From an uncultured Bacteroidales bacterium (GTDB lineage Bacteria; Bacteroidota; Bacteroidia; Bacteroidales; UBA932), in assembly GCA_900320185.1 (NCBI GenBank), contig ONRD01000001.1, positions 169,880 to 233,879 of the forward strand: 64,000 nt of DNA, in the 5' to 3' direction. Numbering within the stretch: the stretch's first letter is position 1; each line of letters opens with the position of its first letter. The notes beneath the pieces were generated by a model that worked only from the letters and a program-made list of their open reading frames with translations, was not told the DNA's origin and did no database searches. Made by a program: the position numbers and the translations under genes. Shown here one piece after another: positions 1 to 8,615 of this stretch.

Positions 1-2130
1 GCCGTATGGAGCATAGAGGTTGTCCGAAGGGCCGTCAAAGAGGACTACCTTTCCCTTTCCTACGCTGCGTACAGCTTCTCCGCCATTTCCGAACAGGGCT
101 TCGGAGAGTTCCCTCACCTTCCTGTCCGAGGCCTCACGGTCGGCAAGGCCAGGAGCATTGTGGACAGGATGGCCGACAAGGGTTGCGCCATCCTTGACAA
201 GGCGCAGGATCCTTCCGAGATACTCCGGAGTGGCTGCGTTCCAGTCCGGCATCACCATGATCCTGTAGGATGCCCCGCTGGGGAACACGACCCTGCCGTC
301 CTTGACGCCGGCCTTGGCGAGCATGCTCGGAGGACAGCCGTCGAAATTGTAACCCTTCCTGTCCGGCATGAAGGAGAGAGGGTCGTCAAAGGCGGTGTCC
401 GGGGCCTTGAAGGCGTGAGGCATGCTCTCGGGGGCCAGGTAGAGGATGTCGGCCACGGTCCTTCCGCGCTGGAGCAGGTACTGGCAGCGTGCAAGGTAAG
501 TGTGGTATGCTCCTGAATATGGCCACCAGGTCTGTCCGCGGTCCCAGTGGACTCCGTAAGGTCCCATCGTCATGCCCGGCCTGAGCGAATCAGGCAGGCA
601 CTGATGCTGGAACGTGTGGAACATCAACCGGTTGATACCTGCGGCCAGGGCCCAGTCGGTCTGGTTCTTGAGGGAACCGGGATACTGTCTCCAGGCATCC
701 AGGTAGGAAGTGAAGGACTCGGCCGGCACCACGCCCTGCCCGATGAGATGTGCGGCGGACGTACCCTCCGCCGGAGCGAAGGTCGTGTTGTACCCGAAAC
801 CGTCGCTCCAGAACTCAGCCATCGGATAATCGGCTGCGACGGCCAGTTCAAGGTCGGCGGTGGGATTCATGTCGTAGGGCTCGATCGATATCTTGAGGCC
901 GCGTTCGTGCGCATATTCCTTTACGGCACCGACATGGTTTTCGATGACCAGTTCCTGTGCGGTCTTGCGGACGTCCCAAAGGAAACGCTCGGTACTCAGG
1001 CTGTCGCTGACTATGAGCCCGGTGTAGGCGGGGAACCATGGAAGGGGATCGTAACCGCGCCTCTTCTTGAATTCATCCCTGAAACTTGCATTCCAGTTCT
1101 GCGCACCCATCTCCCAGCTGTCGAGATGGAGGAGCTCGATGCCTCCGTCTTCGTCGAAGAGTTCGCCGCCGCAGGCCTCGAAGATCTTGTCTGTGAAATT
1201 GGAGAGATGCTCCCTGAGCGCCTCGGCGCTGAACTTGTCACATTCCATGCCCACCCCGGGAGTAGGTGCTGGCCTGGTGGCGGCGCCGTTGTTGCGGCTG
1301 CCCATCCTGAGCACCGTCCATTCTCCCTGCGGCGCATCCCACTCAAGGGTTCCGTCAGGCTGCATGGATCCGGTGATGTCGACGACCCGTGACAGGTCCA
1401 CCGCACCCGGAGCCGTTCCCTCGGGGATGTCTCCGTCCGCCGGAGGGAAATATGCCCTGACCCCGGGCATCGAGCTGAACGGATGCCTGATGAAGAGGCC
1501 TTTTTCCTGTATGTCGGCGATCCTCCTTTCTTCGGAAGGGGTAGGGAAAGCCAGCACGCAGACGTCCTGGTAGTAGTCACGCCACTGCTGGATCGTCTCC
1601 GGGGTGAACGAGCCCTCCCCGAAATAAGGACGGTTCGGCGCCGGAACGGGAAGCTGGACCTTGACCCTGGTCCCTCCGGAAACCCTGGTCGAAGATGCCA
1701 TGAGGTGCTGCATCGACTTCTCTCCCTTGACCCAGGGGCCGCCGCTGCCGGTCCAGCCGGGCCCTATGCCCAGGACCATCTTGATGCCGGTCCTCTTGCA
1801 TTCCGAAAGGGTGTGCTTGAATATGTCCAGCCATTCGGGGCTCATGAAGTCGACGTTGCCGCGGGGCACCCCGACATTCACCTCCAGGAACACCACATAG
1901 CCGATACCCTGGTCACGCATGGCCTCCAGGTCCTTGGTGATCCCCTCCTTGGAGAAGTTCCCGTCCATGAAATACCAGTACACCCCGGGGCGTGCGTCCG
2001 AAGGGGGCGTTTCGAAATTCCGGGCAAGGACGGAAGGAGCGGTAGTGTCGGCGGGATCCGCCGTGCAGGCGGCAGCAAGGAAGCAGGCCAGCAGGGAAAC
2101 GAGTCCGAAGGAAAGTGAGGAATGATTCAT
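1..2130 (-). CDS. GH106 family glycoside hydrolase (alpha-L-rhamnosidase-like) lipoprotein, C-terminus cut by window edge
   Basis: The minus frame from the ATG at 2130 stays open to base 1, giving 710 codons with no stop, so the C-terminus lies outside the window. The N-terminus has a hydrophobic segment ending in two candidate lipobox cysteines, SLLAC (Cys16) and LAAAC (Cys22), so it should be a lipoprotein of the cell envelope. The mature part starts with the GH106-like pattern RPGVYWYFMDGNFSKEGI, followed by EAMRDQGIGYVVFLE and ILGIGPGW-type segments, then RDEFKKRRGYDPLPWFPAY and ERFLWDVRK, which are typical of the GH106 catalytic barrel. GH106 enzymes remove L-rhamnose from plant polysaccharides such as pectin. 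Upstream is a divergent transporter gene. The family call is confident; the sugar substrate is inferred from the family. Confidence 0.85.
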   Translation of the reverse strand, partial: MNHSSLSFGLVSLLACFLAAACTADPADTTAPSVLARNFETPPSDARPGVYWYFMDGNFSKEGITKDLEAMRDQGIGYVVFLEVNVGVPRGNVDFMSPEWLDIFKHTLSECKRTGIKMVLGIGPGWTGSGGPWVKGEKSMQHLMASSTRVSGGTRVKVQLPVPAPNRPYFGEGSFTPETIQQWRDYYQDVCVLAFPTPSEERRIADIQEKGLFIRHPFSSMPGVRAYFPPADGDIPEGTAPGAVDLSRVVDITGSMQPDGTLEWDAPQGEWTVLRMGSRNNGAATRPAPTPGVGMECDKFSAEALREHLSNFTDKIFEACGGELFDEDGGIELLHLDSWEMGAQNWNASFRDEFKKRRGYDPLPWFPAYTGLIVSDSLSTERFLWDVRKTAQELVIENHVGAVKEYAHERGLKISIEPYDMNPTADLELAVAADYPMAEFWSDGFGYNTTFAPAEGTSAAHLIGQGVVPAESFTSYLDAWRQYPGSLKNQTDWALAAGINRLMFHTFQHQCLPDSLRPGMTMGPYGVHWDRGQTWWPYSGAYHTYLARCQYLLQRGRTVADILYLAPESMPHAFKAPDTAFDDPLSFMPDRKGYNFDGCPPSMLAKAGVKDGRVVFPSGASYRIMVMPDWNAATPEYLGRILRLVKDGATLVGHPVHNAPGLADREASDRKVRELSEALFGNGGEAVRSVGKGKVVLFDGPSDNLYAPYG

Positions 2131-2188
2131 GGCAGGTTCGTGTTGTCTTTAACAGGTTTGAGGATATGCAGTTGTTTGCGTATATCCA

Positions 2189-2196
2189 CAAATATA
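2189..2196 (-). promoter_or_regulatory. Candidate -7 box for the GH106 gene
   Basis: Read on the minus strand this is TATATTTG, an exact match to the Bacteroidota -7 consensus TAnnTTTG. It lies about 58 bases upstream of the GH106 start at 2130. I see no convincing TTTG -33 box behind it. Confidence 0.45.
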
Positions 2197-2205
2197 AGAA
2201 ACATT

Positions 2206-2237
2206 TTTGCCCGTGAGCCTCTTTTTAGCGATATTTG
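2206..2237 (+). promoter_or_regulatory. Bacteroidota-type promoter for the BASS transporter gene
   Basis: A TTTG at 2206-2209 is followed after 20 bases by GATATTTG at 2230-2237. This fits the TTTG/TAnnTTTG pattern except that the first T is G. The same GATATTTG variant recurs upstream of the genes at 40688 and 45163. The start codon is at 2256. Confidence 0.5.
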
Positions 2238-2255
2238 CAGCGCTTTTGACGAAGG

Positions 2256-3239
2256 ATGGGAAAGGTTAAGGATTTCTTGGACGACTGGATGCTGCCTCTG
2301 GCGATGGCGGCGGGCATTACGCTCTGCCTCCTGCTTCATTTCGTGCCTTCGCTTTCCTCCGGAGCCGAGCGTGGATTCTCCCGCTTTGCAAAGGATGCGC
2401 AGCCGGCACTCGTCGCCTTGATGCTCTTCCTCCAGTTCAACAAGATCTCCCCGCACGACCTCCGGTTCCGGAGATGGCACCTCTACCTGCTGGTCTTCCA
2501 GGGGGTGATGTTCATCATACCGGCGCTCGTCTGCACCCTCATCCCCCATGGGAGCACTTCCAGGATGCTCATCGAATGCGCCATGCTGTGCTTTGTCTGC
2601 CCTACCGCCGCCGCAGCCGGAGTGATCACCGACAAACTGGGCGGAAGCCTCTCCGACTCGGTCACTTATGTCGTCCTCATCAACGTCATGGCAGCCTTCG
2701 TCATCCCCTTGGTGATCCCCATCGTCCACCCTGTGGAAGGAGTGACTTTCTGGAACGGATTCTTCGCCATCTGCAAGAAGGTATTCCCGCTGCTGGTCTT
2801 TCCCCTGCTGGTCGCATGGGCCATCCGCTACACCTGGCACAGGCTGCAGGTTTTCCTGATGCGCTACGCCCACTGGGCTTTCTATATCTGGGGGGTGACC
2901 CTCGCCCTTTCGATCTACCTTGCCACCAAGGCCCTCCTCGGTAGCGGGATATCAGCCTGGGCCGCCCTGGCGATCTGCCTGGTGTCCCTGGCCTGCTGCA
3001 TCGTACAATTCATTGCCGGCAGGAAAGCCGGACTTGCCTCCCCGGGCGGCACGAAAAGCGATTCCATCACGGCCGGGCAGGCCCTCGGGCAGAAGAACAG
3101 CGGTTTCCTGATCTGGCTGGGATATTCTTTCATGACCCCGGTGACGTCGGTGGCCGGAGGACTCTACAGCATCTGGCAGAACCTGGTCAACTCCAGGGAA
3201 CTCTACGAACACCACAAAGGGAAGGATCCCCTGCGCTGA
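2256..3239 (+). CDS. Bile acid:sodium symporter (BASS) family-like inner-membrane transporter
   Basis: This is a 327-residue, strongly hydrophobic protein with about eight to nine membrane segments from residue 12 onward. The motif LCFVCPTAAAAGV in the middle and GQALGQKNSGFLIWLGYSF near the C-terminus are typical of the Bacteroides branch of the BASS/ACR3 superfamily, where a crossover region binds sodium and an organic anion. It should move a small organic anion across the inner membrane, substrate unknown. It starts at 2256, just below a recognisable promoter, and is divergent from the GH106 gene. No terminator is evident after it. Confidence 0.75.
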   Translation: MGKVKDFLDDWMLPLAMAAGITLCLLLHFVPSLSSGAERGFSRFAKDAQPALVALMLFLQFNKISPHDLRFRRWHLYLLVFQGVMFIIPALVCTLIPHGSTSRMLIECAMLCFVCPTAAAAGVITDKLGGSLSDSVTYVVLINVMAAFVIPLVIPIVHPVEGVTFWNGFFAICKKVFPLLVFPLLVAWAIRYTWHRLQVFLMRYAHWAFYIWGVTLALSIYLATKALLGSGISAWAALAICLVSLACCIVQFIAGRKAGLASPGGTKSDSITAGQALGQKNSGFLIWLGYSFMTPVTSVAGGLYSIWQNLVNSRELYEHHKGKDPLR

Positions 3240-3320
3240 GACGCCCTCCTGCAAGGACCGGTGCCGGCACTCGCTCCCCAGAAGAAGGGGGCAGGCATGA
3301 CGGAGGCCGGGAAGCCCCTC

Positions 3321-4253
3321 CTACAGGGACTCGAGCCTGGCCTTGGCTGAAGCGATCTCCGACTCGTCGTCGCTGACCTTTATCAGCATGGGCAGGTACT
3401 TCTTCTCGAGCTTCACGTCCTTGGAGTTGCGGGCAAGCAGGACGCAGTTCTTGATGGTGGCATAGTCATCCGGATTCTTCTTGAGGACCTTGTTGTAGTA
3501 CTTCAAGGCTGTCTTGTTGTCGTGCTTGTAGACGAAATAGTAAGACCCGATGTTGGTCATGTAGGTGTAATCCTTGGGATAGTAATCGAGCATCTTCTCC
3601 GACACCTTGCGGAAGGCCTCGAAGCCCTCCGGCGTCCCGATCGAGTAGAAGGCGAAACAGAACTCCTGTACCGAGGCGGAGAAGACTTCGTCGTCGACCT
3701 TTTCCAACCCGGGGTACTCCCATGAAGGCTTGCCCTTGGCGTTGTAGTCGATGAGGCCGCACAGGTCCGACAGGGACTCTTCGGGGCTTTCTTTCTCGGC
3801 CCCGATGAGGGCGGAAATCTTGTAAAGCCTGCAGTCAAGCCGCAAGGGACTGACCTCGATCGCCTTGTCTATCGCTTCGATCGCCTGTCGGAAAAGCTCG
3901 CCGTCGTAATTGTCCACCTGGAAATAGTTCACATCCCTGTCGAGGGAATCCTTCAAGGTCAGTGCAGGGGCATTGCCGAGATACCTTGACCCTTCCTTCT
4001 GGACAAGTTCGGGCTTGCGGCTCTTGGAAAGGTAGTAAGTGAACTTGCCCAGGAGCATGTCCATGTCCTCCGGGTAATCCTTGCCCCATTTCTGGAGGAG
4101 GGTCTCGATCCCTACCCCCTCGGGGCCCAGCCTCTTGACAAGCATTTCATAGCGCCCGGCATACTCGTCCCGGGACATTTTCGGAGAATCCTGCGCCAGG
4201 GCGGAAAAAGACACCGCCAGGAAGAGCGCAGCTGCAATAATCGACTTTTTCAT
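3321..4253 (-). CDS. Exported tetratricopeptide-repeat protein
   Basis: This 310-residue protein begins with a clear Sec signal peptide (MKKSIIAAALFLAVSFSALA, cleavage before Gln21), so it is probably periplasmic. The C-terminal third contains a TPR-like helical pair around residues 225-285, with YNKVLKKNPDDYATIKN as the most typical stretch. The rest is helical and charged, with an acidic segment around the middle. Such proteins usually act as protein-protein scaffolds. It ends near 3321 in an 81-base gap after the convergent transporter gene. Immediately upstream on the same strand is the rRNA methyltransferase gene, only 7 bases away, so the two are probably co-transcribed. Function is otherwise unknown. 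Confidence 0.7.
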   Translation of the reverse strand: MKKSIIAAALFLAVSFSALAQDSPKMSRDEYAGRYEMLVKRLGPEGVGIETLLQKWGKDYPEDMDMLLGKFTYYLSKSRKPELVQKEGSRYLGNAPALTLKDSLDRDVNYFQVDNYDGELFRQAIEAIDKAIEVSPLRLDCRLYKISALIGAEKESPEESLSDLCGLIDYNAKGKPSWEYPGLEKVDDEVFSASVQEFCFAFYSIGTPEGFEAFRKVSEKMLDYYPKDYTYMTNIGSYYFVYKHDNKTALKYYNKVLKKNPDDYATIKNCVLLARNSKDVKLEKKYLPMLIKVSDDESEIASAKARLESL

Positions 4254-4260
4254 TTGCCTT

Positions 4261-5511
4261 TCATGTTCGGTCCGGCACTGCCGTACCGGATATTTCCATT
4301 CTGATTTTACGGTTCAGGGGATGCAGGTTGTTGCATCTGCTGCCCAGATTCTTCACAAAGCCCAGGGGATGGTCCTCGAAACAGACCAGCAGGTAGCCGC
4401 GGGGAGAGTCCGGAAGGACGAGGGTGTCGCGGTGCAGGAACCTCAGGGCCGACTCGCGGTCAAGTCCGACACGAGGATAATCCTCCGGAGGGAATATGCT
4501 TAGCGCCCAGTCGGGGGAAGGGATGAAATCCCTGCCTTTGAAAGCCCCCTTGGCGCCTCCTGTCCAGACAGGCCGGAGTTTGGAGGAGAAGTCGCGCGTA
4601 CGTCCCGAAGGGGCTGTCTTGACAACGGCCGAGACGAACTGTCCTTCGCCTTTGACGAAACCGGGCATCAGCAGGCCTCCCGTCCTGGTCGGAAGCATCC
4701 CCGGGAACGAGCCTGCCCCGACATCGAGGATGGAGGCTCCGAGTTCGCGGGCCATCCATTCGACGTTGAGGTCGTTCTCGGCTTCCTCGAAAGTGCAGGT
4801 CGAATAGACCAGGACTCCCCCTTGCCTGAGCGAAGGCCAGACGTCCGCCAGAATCCTCTTCTGCCGGGCGGCACAGAGGCTTACGTTGGCTTCCGACCAG
4901 TCCTGGACGGCCTTCCCGTCCTTGCGGAACATCCCTTCGCCCGAACATGGGACATCCGCCAGGATGATGTCGAAACTTCCCTCCATCGACCCGAACACCT
5001 TGGGGTCGCAGCTTGTCACCGTCACAGCCGGGTCGCCCCAGACAGCGGCATTGTCCGCAAGGACGGACGCACGGGACCTTACGACTTCGTTCGCCACGAG
5101 GGAGAACCCCTCCCCGAGCCTTTCCCTGAGTGAACATGCAAGGTCGGTGGTCTTTCCGCCGGGCGCAGCGCAGAGGTCCAGCACACGGAGAGGCCCGCCG
5201 GAGATTCCAACCGAGTCAAGGCACTTCCTGAAAACCTCCCCGACCGCCATCGCCGACGAGTCCTGCACATAGTAGCATCCTGCGTGGAAAAGAGGGTCGA
5301 GGGTGAAGACAGGCCTGGAGTCCAGCATATAGCCGTACCTGCTCCAGGGGACCTGCCCTGCAACCGGGAACGGAGGTTCCTTCATCTTGAAGGGATTGAG
5401 CCTCACGGACACCGAAGCCTCCTCATGGAAGGCCTCGAAAGCGACCCTGGCCCGATCCGGACCGACCGCCCTCGAAAGTATCCCGATCAGGCTTTCACCG
5501 AGATCCCGCAT
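4261..5511 (-). CDS. rsmF: rRNA cytosine-C5 methyltransferase, RsmF/NOL1-NOP2-Sun family
   Basis: The 416-residue protein carries the full set of NOL1/NOP2/Sun motifs. These are the SAM-binding DLCAAPGGKTTDLA at residues 112-125, the PCSGEGMF motif at 188-195 (Cys189 releases the product) and the nucleophile in VYSTCTF at about 235-241 (Cys239). Enzymes of this family transfer a methyl group from SAM to carbon 5 of a cytosine in 16S rRNA. The C-terminal 120 residues match the PUA-like RNA-binding tail of RsmF/YebU (LHRDTLVLPD, LGFVKNLG). It lies 3 bases after the SRPBCC gene on the same strand, so it belongs to the pyrE-SRPBCC-rsmF-TPR run. Whether it modifies the exact RsmF position cannot be told from sequence. 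Confidence 0.88.
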   Translation of the reverse strand: MRDLGESLIGILSRAVGPDRARVAFEAFHEEASVSVRLNPFKMKEPPFPVAGQVPWSRYGYMLDSRPVFTLDPLFHAGCYYVQDSSAMAVGEVFRKCLDSVGISGGPLRVLDLCAAPGGKTTDLACSLRERLGEGFSLVANEVVRSRASVLADNAAVWGDPAVTVTSCDPKVFGSMEGSFDIILADVPCSGEGMFRKDGKAVQDWSEANVSLCAARQKRILADVWPSLRQGGVLVYSTCTFEEAENDLNVEWMARELGASILDVGAGSFPGMLPTRTGGLLMPGFVKGEGQFVSAVVKTAPSGRTRDFSSKLRPVWTGGAKGAFKGRDFIPSPDWALSIFPPEDYPRVGLDRESALRFLHRDTLVLPDSPRGYLLVCFEDHPLGFVKNLGSRCNNLHPLNRKIRMEISGTAVPDRT

Positions 5512-5514
5512 CCG

Positions 5515-6021
5515 TCAGTTTCCGTAACTGCCGGGGTCTCCTCCCCGGCGGGAAAGTTCCTCCTTCATCTTTTCAAGGGTATCCTTGTCCATCCCTTCGG
5601 GCATCCTACCCTCCGATGCGGCCACGAGGCCGTCCACGAGCTTGTCCATGGCCTCGCGCAGCTTGCCCCCGATGAGCATCTTCATCATCAGGTTGAGTTC
5701 GGCTTCGAACTCGATGTGGAAATCCGTCTTGCCGGGATCGGACGGCACCGCGTCGAAATGAAGCGACCCCCGGAATGCGAACGGGGCGCCCGCATCCACG
5801 AATTCGATCCTCGAATATGGGACCCTCTCCCTGACCATGACCCCGACCTTGAACCCCTGGACGGTCGCCGAGATGGTGTCATAGTCGGCGGTGACTCCCT
5901 CCCGCTTGTCCTCCGGAAGGAAGTTCAGGAAGTTGCGCATGTCCACGAAGGCCATGTACAGTTCGAAGGGCTGCTTCGACACTATTCCGTGCTTGCTTTT
6001 TATCTCTGTTGACATATTCAT
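5515..6021 (-). CDS. SRPBCC (START-like) fold protein
   Basis: Two in-frame ATGs, at 6021 and 6015, give 168 or 166 residues. A longer reading frame to 6243 exists but would run inside pyrE, so I reject that start. The first 125 residues look like a compact START/SRPBCC lipid-binding fold, with alternating strands such as SKQPFELYMAFVDM, AEFEAELNLM-type segments and a terminal amphipathic helix (LREAMDKLVDGLVAA). The last 30 residues are charged. Proteins of this type often bind a hydrophobic ligand, but nothing here names it. It sits between pyrE (16 bases upstream) and rsmF (3 bases downstream), and co-transcription is likely. Confidence 0.6.
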   Translation of the reverse strand: MNMSTEIKSKHGIVSKQPFELYMAFVDMRNFLNFLPEDKREGVTADYDTISATVQGFKVGVMVRERVPYSRIEFVDAGAPFAFRGSLHFDAVPSDPGKTDFHIEFEAELNLMMKMLIGGKLREAMDKLVDGLVAASEGRMPEGMDKDTLEKMKEELSRRGGDPGSYGN

Positions 6022-6037
6022 TGATGTTTGTGCCGCC

Positions 6038-6670
6038 TCATCGCATCCATCCCGCAGGATCAGCCCTCCACTGCCGGAGGACGTCCATGTCCGACGGTTC
6101 GATGAAACCGGACTCGCATGCTTCTTCAAGAAGCGCACCATAATTTGAAAGGGTTGACAGGGTGACTCCCTCCGAGGCGAACCTTTCTTCCGCCTCGGGG
6201 AACCGGTAGCTGAATATGGCCACCATGCCGAGCACCCTTGCACCGGCTTCGCGGAGCGCCTTCACCGCCTCGAGGCTGCTCATCCCGGTAGACACGAGGT
6301 CCTCCACCACCACGGTCGGAGAGCCCGTGGCCAGCATGCCTTCTATCCTGGATCCGGTGCCATGGTCCTTGGGCTTGGGCCTGACATAGACGAAAGGCTT
6401 CCCCAGCCTGTCAGCGACGAGGGCGCCGTGCGCAATGGCTCCGGTGGCGACTCCCGCAACCGTTTCAGCCTCGGGGAAGAGTTCCCGGGCGCGGCCGGCG
6501 AGCCAGGACGCCACCTTTCCCCGAAGCCCGGGGTCGCCGAGGATGCGTCGGTTGTCGCAATAGATCGGGGAGCGCCAGCCGCTGGCCCACGTGAAGGGCT
6601 CGCCGGGGCGGAGCAGCACAGCCTTGATGCGCAGCAGCTCGGATGCAAGTTTTCTTTCTACGTTTTCCAT
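6038..6670 (-). CDS. pyrE: Orotate phosphoribosyltransferase
   Basis: PyrE joins orotate to PRPP to make OMP, the fifth step of pyrimidine synthesis, in the cytoplasm. The 210-residue protein is the usual length. The PRPP-binding motif is VVVEDLVSTGMSS at residues 120-132, and KPFVYVRPKPKDHGTGSRIEG at about 91-111 is the flexible catalytic loop. An upstream frame open to 7183 lies antisense to the Nudix gene. I chose the ATG at 6670 because it gives family length and follows a TATATTTG box on the minus strand. It is divergent from the Nudix gene. pyrB lies far away at 48731, so the pathway is dispersed. Confidence 0.93.
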   Translation of the reverse strand: MENVERKLASELLRIKAVLLRPGEPFTWASGWRSPIYCDNRRILGDPGLRGKVASWLAGRARELFPEAETVAGVATGAIAHGALVADRLGKPFVYVRPKPKDHGTGSRIEGMLATGSPTVVVEDLVSTGMSSLEAVKALREAGARVLGMVAIFSYRFPEAEERFASEGVTLSTLSNYGALLEEACESGFIEPSDMDVLRQWRADPAGWMR

Positions 6671-6692
6671 ATTCCGGTAATGTTTTCGTAAA

Positions 6693-6724
6693 TTGCGGGC
6701 CGGATTACAAATATAATCATTTTG
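6693..6724. promoter_or_regulatory. Overlapping divergent promoters between pyrE and the Nudix gene
   Basis: On the minus strand TATATTTG at 6708-6715 is an exact -7 box, 38 bases from the pyrE start. On the plus strand TTG at 6693-6695 is followed after 21 bases by TCATTTTG at 6717-6724, a one-mismatch -7 box, with the Nudix ATG 9 bases later at 6734. Confidence 0.45.
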
Positions 6725-6733
6725 GGGCTCACA

Positions 6734-7345
6734 ATGCACAAGATCTACCTTGAAAAGAGATGCATGGTCATCTGCTCTCCCGAGGAGCAGGCCCTGGGGG
6801 ACCCCAATTCCATAGAGCTCCACCTGGGAGACTCCCCCGACTTCGCCGCCCTGGTCTCCATGTTCCAGACATCGGGATCGCTGTCCAGGATCTACATCCC
6901 CACCCCATGCGAGGAGAAGACCTACAAGTCGTTCTGTTCCCAGTTCAAGGAAGTGAACGCCGCAGGAGGGCTGGTCTCGAACAGGCGCGGAGACGTGCTC
7001 CTTATCAGCCGCAACGGGATGTGGGACCTTCCCAAGGGGCACCAGGAGGAAGGAGAGGACATCCGTACCACCGCCCTTCGGGAAGTTCAGGAGGAGACAG
7101 GGGTCGGTCAGCTGGAACTGGGGGAACTGATCTGCGTGACGGACCACTGCTACCTCCGCGGCGGGACATGGCACCTCAAGCACACGTGGTGGTATGACAT
7201 GCTCTACACCGACCCGGTTGACCTGACCCCGCAGAGGGAGGAGGACATCACAAAGGCCGCATGGGTCGCCCGCTCCAGCCTGTCCCCATACCTGAAGAAC
7301 ACCTACCCGTCGATAATGGAAGTGTTCAGGGAGGAGCGCATCTGA
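6734..7345 (+). CDS. Nudix hydrolase with an N-terminal extension
   Basis: The 203-residue protein contains an exact Nudix box at residues 102-124: Gly102, Glu108, Arg116-Glu117 and Glu120-Glu121 in the GX5EX7REUXEEXGU order. Nudix enzymes hydrolyse a nucleoside diphosphate linked to another group, using Mg or Mn held by those glutamates. About 75 residues precede the Nudix fold and resemble a small extra domain seen in Bacteroidales relatives; its role is unknown to me. The frame could be read from TTG at 6722, but the ATG at 6734 fits better. The gene is divergent from pyrE. No substrate can be assigned. Confidence 0.85.
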   Translation: MHKIYLEKRCMVICSPEEQALGDPNSIELHLGDSPDFAALVSMFQTSGSLSRIYIPTPCEEKTYKSFCSQFKEVNAAGGLVSNRRGDVLLISRNGMWDLPKGHQEEGEDIRTTALREVQEETGVGQLELGELICVTDHCYLRGGTWHLKHTWWYDMLYTDPVDLTPQREEDITKAAWVARSSLSPYLKNTYPSIMEVFREERI

Positions 7346-7414
7346 CGGAATTTCAGTGTTTGAAACATTTCCGCAACTTTTTCCGTATAGTTAAAGTATC
7401 GGTATGATTGAAAC

Positions 7415-8482
7415 ATGAAACTTTCTCAATTCCAATTCCTCCTTCCGAAGGACCGTCTTGCGCAGGAACCTACAAGGTGGCGCGACGAATGCAAGCTCAT
7501 GGTCGTCCACAAGGACACCGGCGAGATCGAACACAGGATATTCAAGGACGTGATCGACTATTTCGGGAAAGGCGACACCTTCGTGTTCAACGACACCAAG
7601 GTATTCCCCGCCCGCCTTTACGGAAAGAAGGAGAAGACCGGCGCGGACATAATGGTCTTCCTGCTGCGTGAGCTCAACCGCGAGCAGCACCTCTGGGACG
7701 TGATAGTGGATCCGGCAAGGAAGATAAGGATCGGGAACAAGCTGTACTTCGGAGACGACCAGAGCCTGGTCGCGGAAGTGATCGACAACACCACCTCCAG
7801 GGGACGCACCCTCAGGTTCCTCTACGACGGCCCCTACGAGGACTTCAAGGAGCAGCTTTTCAGCCTCGGTGAGATACCCGTCCCCAAGTGGGTCAAGAAC
7901 GAAGTCTCGGAAGAGGACAACGAGAACTACCAGACAATCTTCGCAAGGAACGAGGGCGCAGTCGCCGTGCCTGCGGCCGGGATCCACTTCAGCCGCGAAC
8001 TGTTCAACCGGATGATCCTGAAGGACATCGAAAAGGCTTTCATCACCGAGCACATGGGGATCGGACAGTTCCGGAGGGTGGACGTGGAAGACCTCTCCAA
8101 GCACAGGATGGATTCGGAGAGGCTGATCATCACCCCCGAGGCCTGCAGCATCATCAACAAGTCCAAGGGCGAGGGGCACAGGGTCGTCGCAGTCGGCACC
8201 ACCGTCCTCCGGGGCCTTGAGACCTACGTGACCACGACCCATGAGGTCAAGCCTTTCGACGGATGGACCAACAAGTTCATCTTCCCGCCCTACGAGTTCT
8301 CCGTACCTGACGCCCTCATCTCCGGATTCCATCTTCCCGAGTCCACCATGCTGATGGCTGTGGCCGCCTTCGGCGGATTCGACAAGGTCAAGGAGGCCTA
8401 CCAGGTGGCCCTCGACTACAGGGACGAGGAGGGCGGAGCCTACAGGTTCGGCCCCTACGGCGACGCGATGCTTATCCTGTAG
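7415..8482 (+). CDS. queA: S-adenosylmethionine:tRNA ribosyltransferase-isomerase
   Basis: QueA transfers and rearranges the ribose of SAM onto preQ1 in the wobble position of tRNAs to form epoxyqueuosine. The 355-residue length is normal. Typical family segments are [15 protein letters not shown] (about residues 50-64), AGIHFS in the middle, [10 protein letters not shown] and the C-terminal [15 protein letters not shown]. The ATG at 7415 leaves a 69-base gap after the Nudix gene, with a weak TTTG near 7359. The gene ends before a strong terminator at 8556, so it is probably the last gene of its transcript. No other queuosine gene is in the window. Confidence 0.95.
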   Translation: MKLSQFQFLLPKDRLAQEPTRWRDECKLMVVHKDTGEIEHRIFKDVIDYFGKGDTFVFNDTKVFPARLYGKKEKTGADIMVFLLRELNREQHLWDVIVDPARKIRIGNKLYFGDDQSLVAEVIDNTTSRGRTLRFLYDGPYEDFKEQLFSLGEIPVPKWVKNEVSEEDNENYQTIFARNEGAVAVPAAGIHFSRELFNRMILKDIEKAFITEHMGIGQFRRVDVEDLSKHRMDSERLIITPEACSIINKSKGEGHRVVAVGTTVLRGLETYVTTTHEVKPFDGWTNKFIFPPYEFSVPDALISGFHLPESTMLMAVAAFGGFDKVKEAYQVALDYRDEEGGAYRFGPYGDAMLIL

Positions 8483-8555
8483 CCGCCCCGGCGAGCACTC
8501 CGCAAGGCCGTACTTCATAAAAAACGGAAATTTCCAAAAGAATCGTCAATACTTT

Positions 8556-8586
8556 CGCTCCGGACCCCCTTCCGGAGCGATTTTTT
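8556..8586 (+). terminator. Rho-independent terminator after queA
   Basis: A perfect 9-bp stem (CGCTCCGGA at 8556-8564 and TCCGGAGCG at 8571-8579) encloses a CCCCCT loop. It is followed by A and six T residues to 8586. It separates queA from dprA. Confidence 0.85.
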
Positions 8587-8615
8587 CCTTTTATTGCCAC
8601 CGACTGCAAAATCGG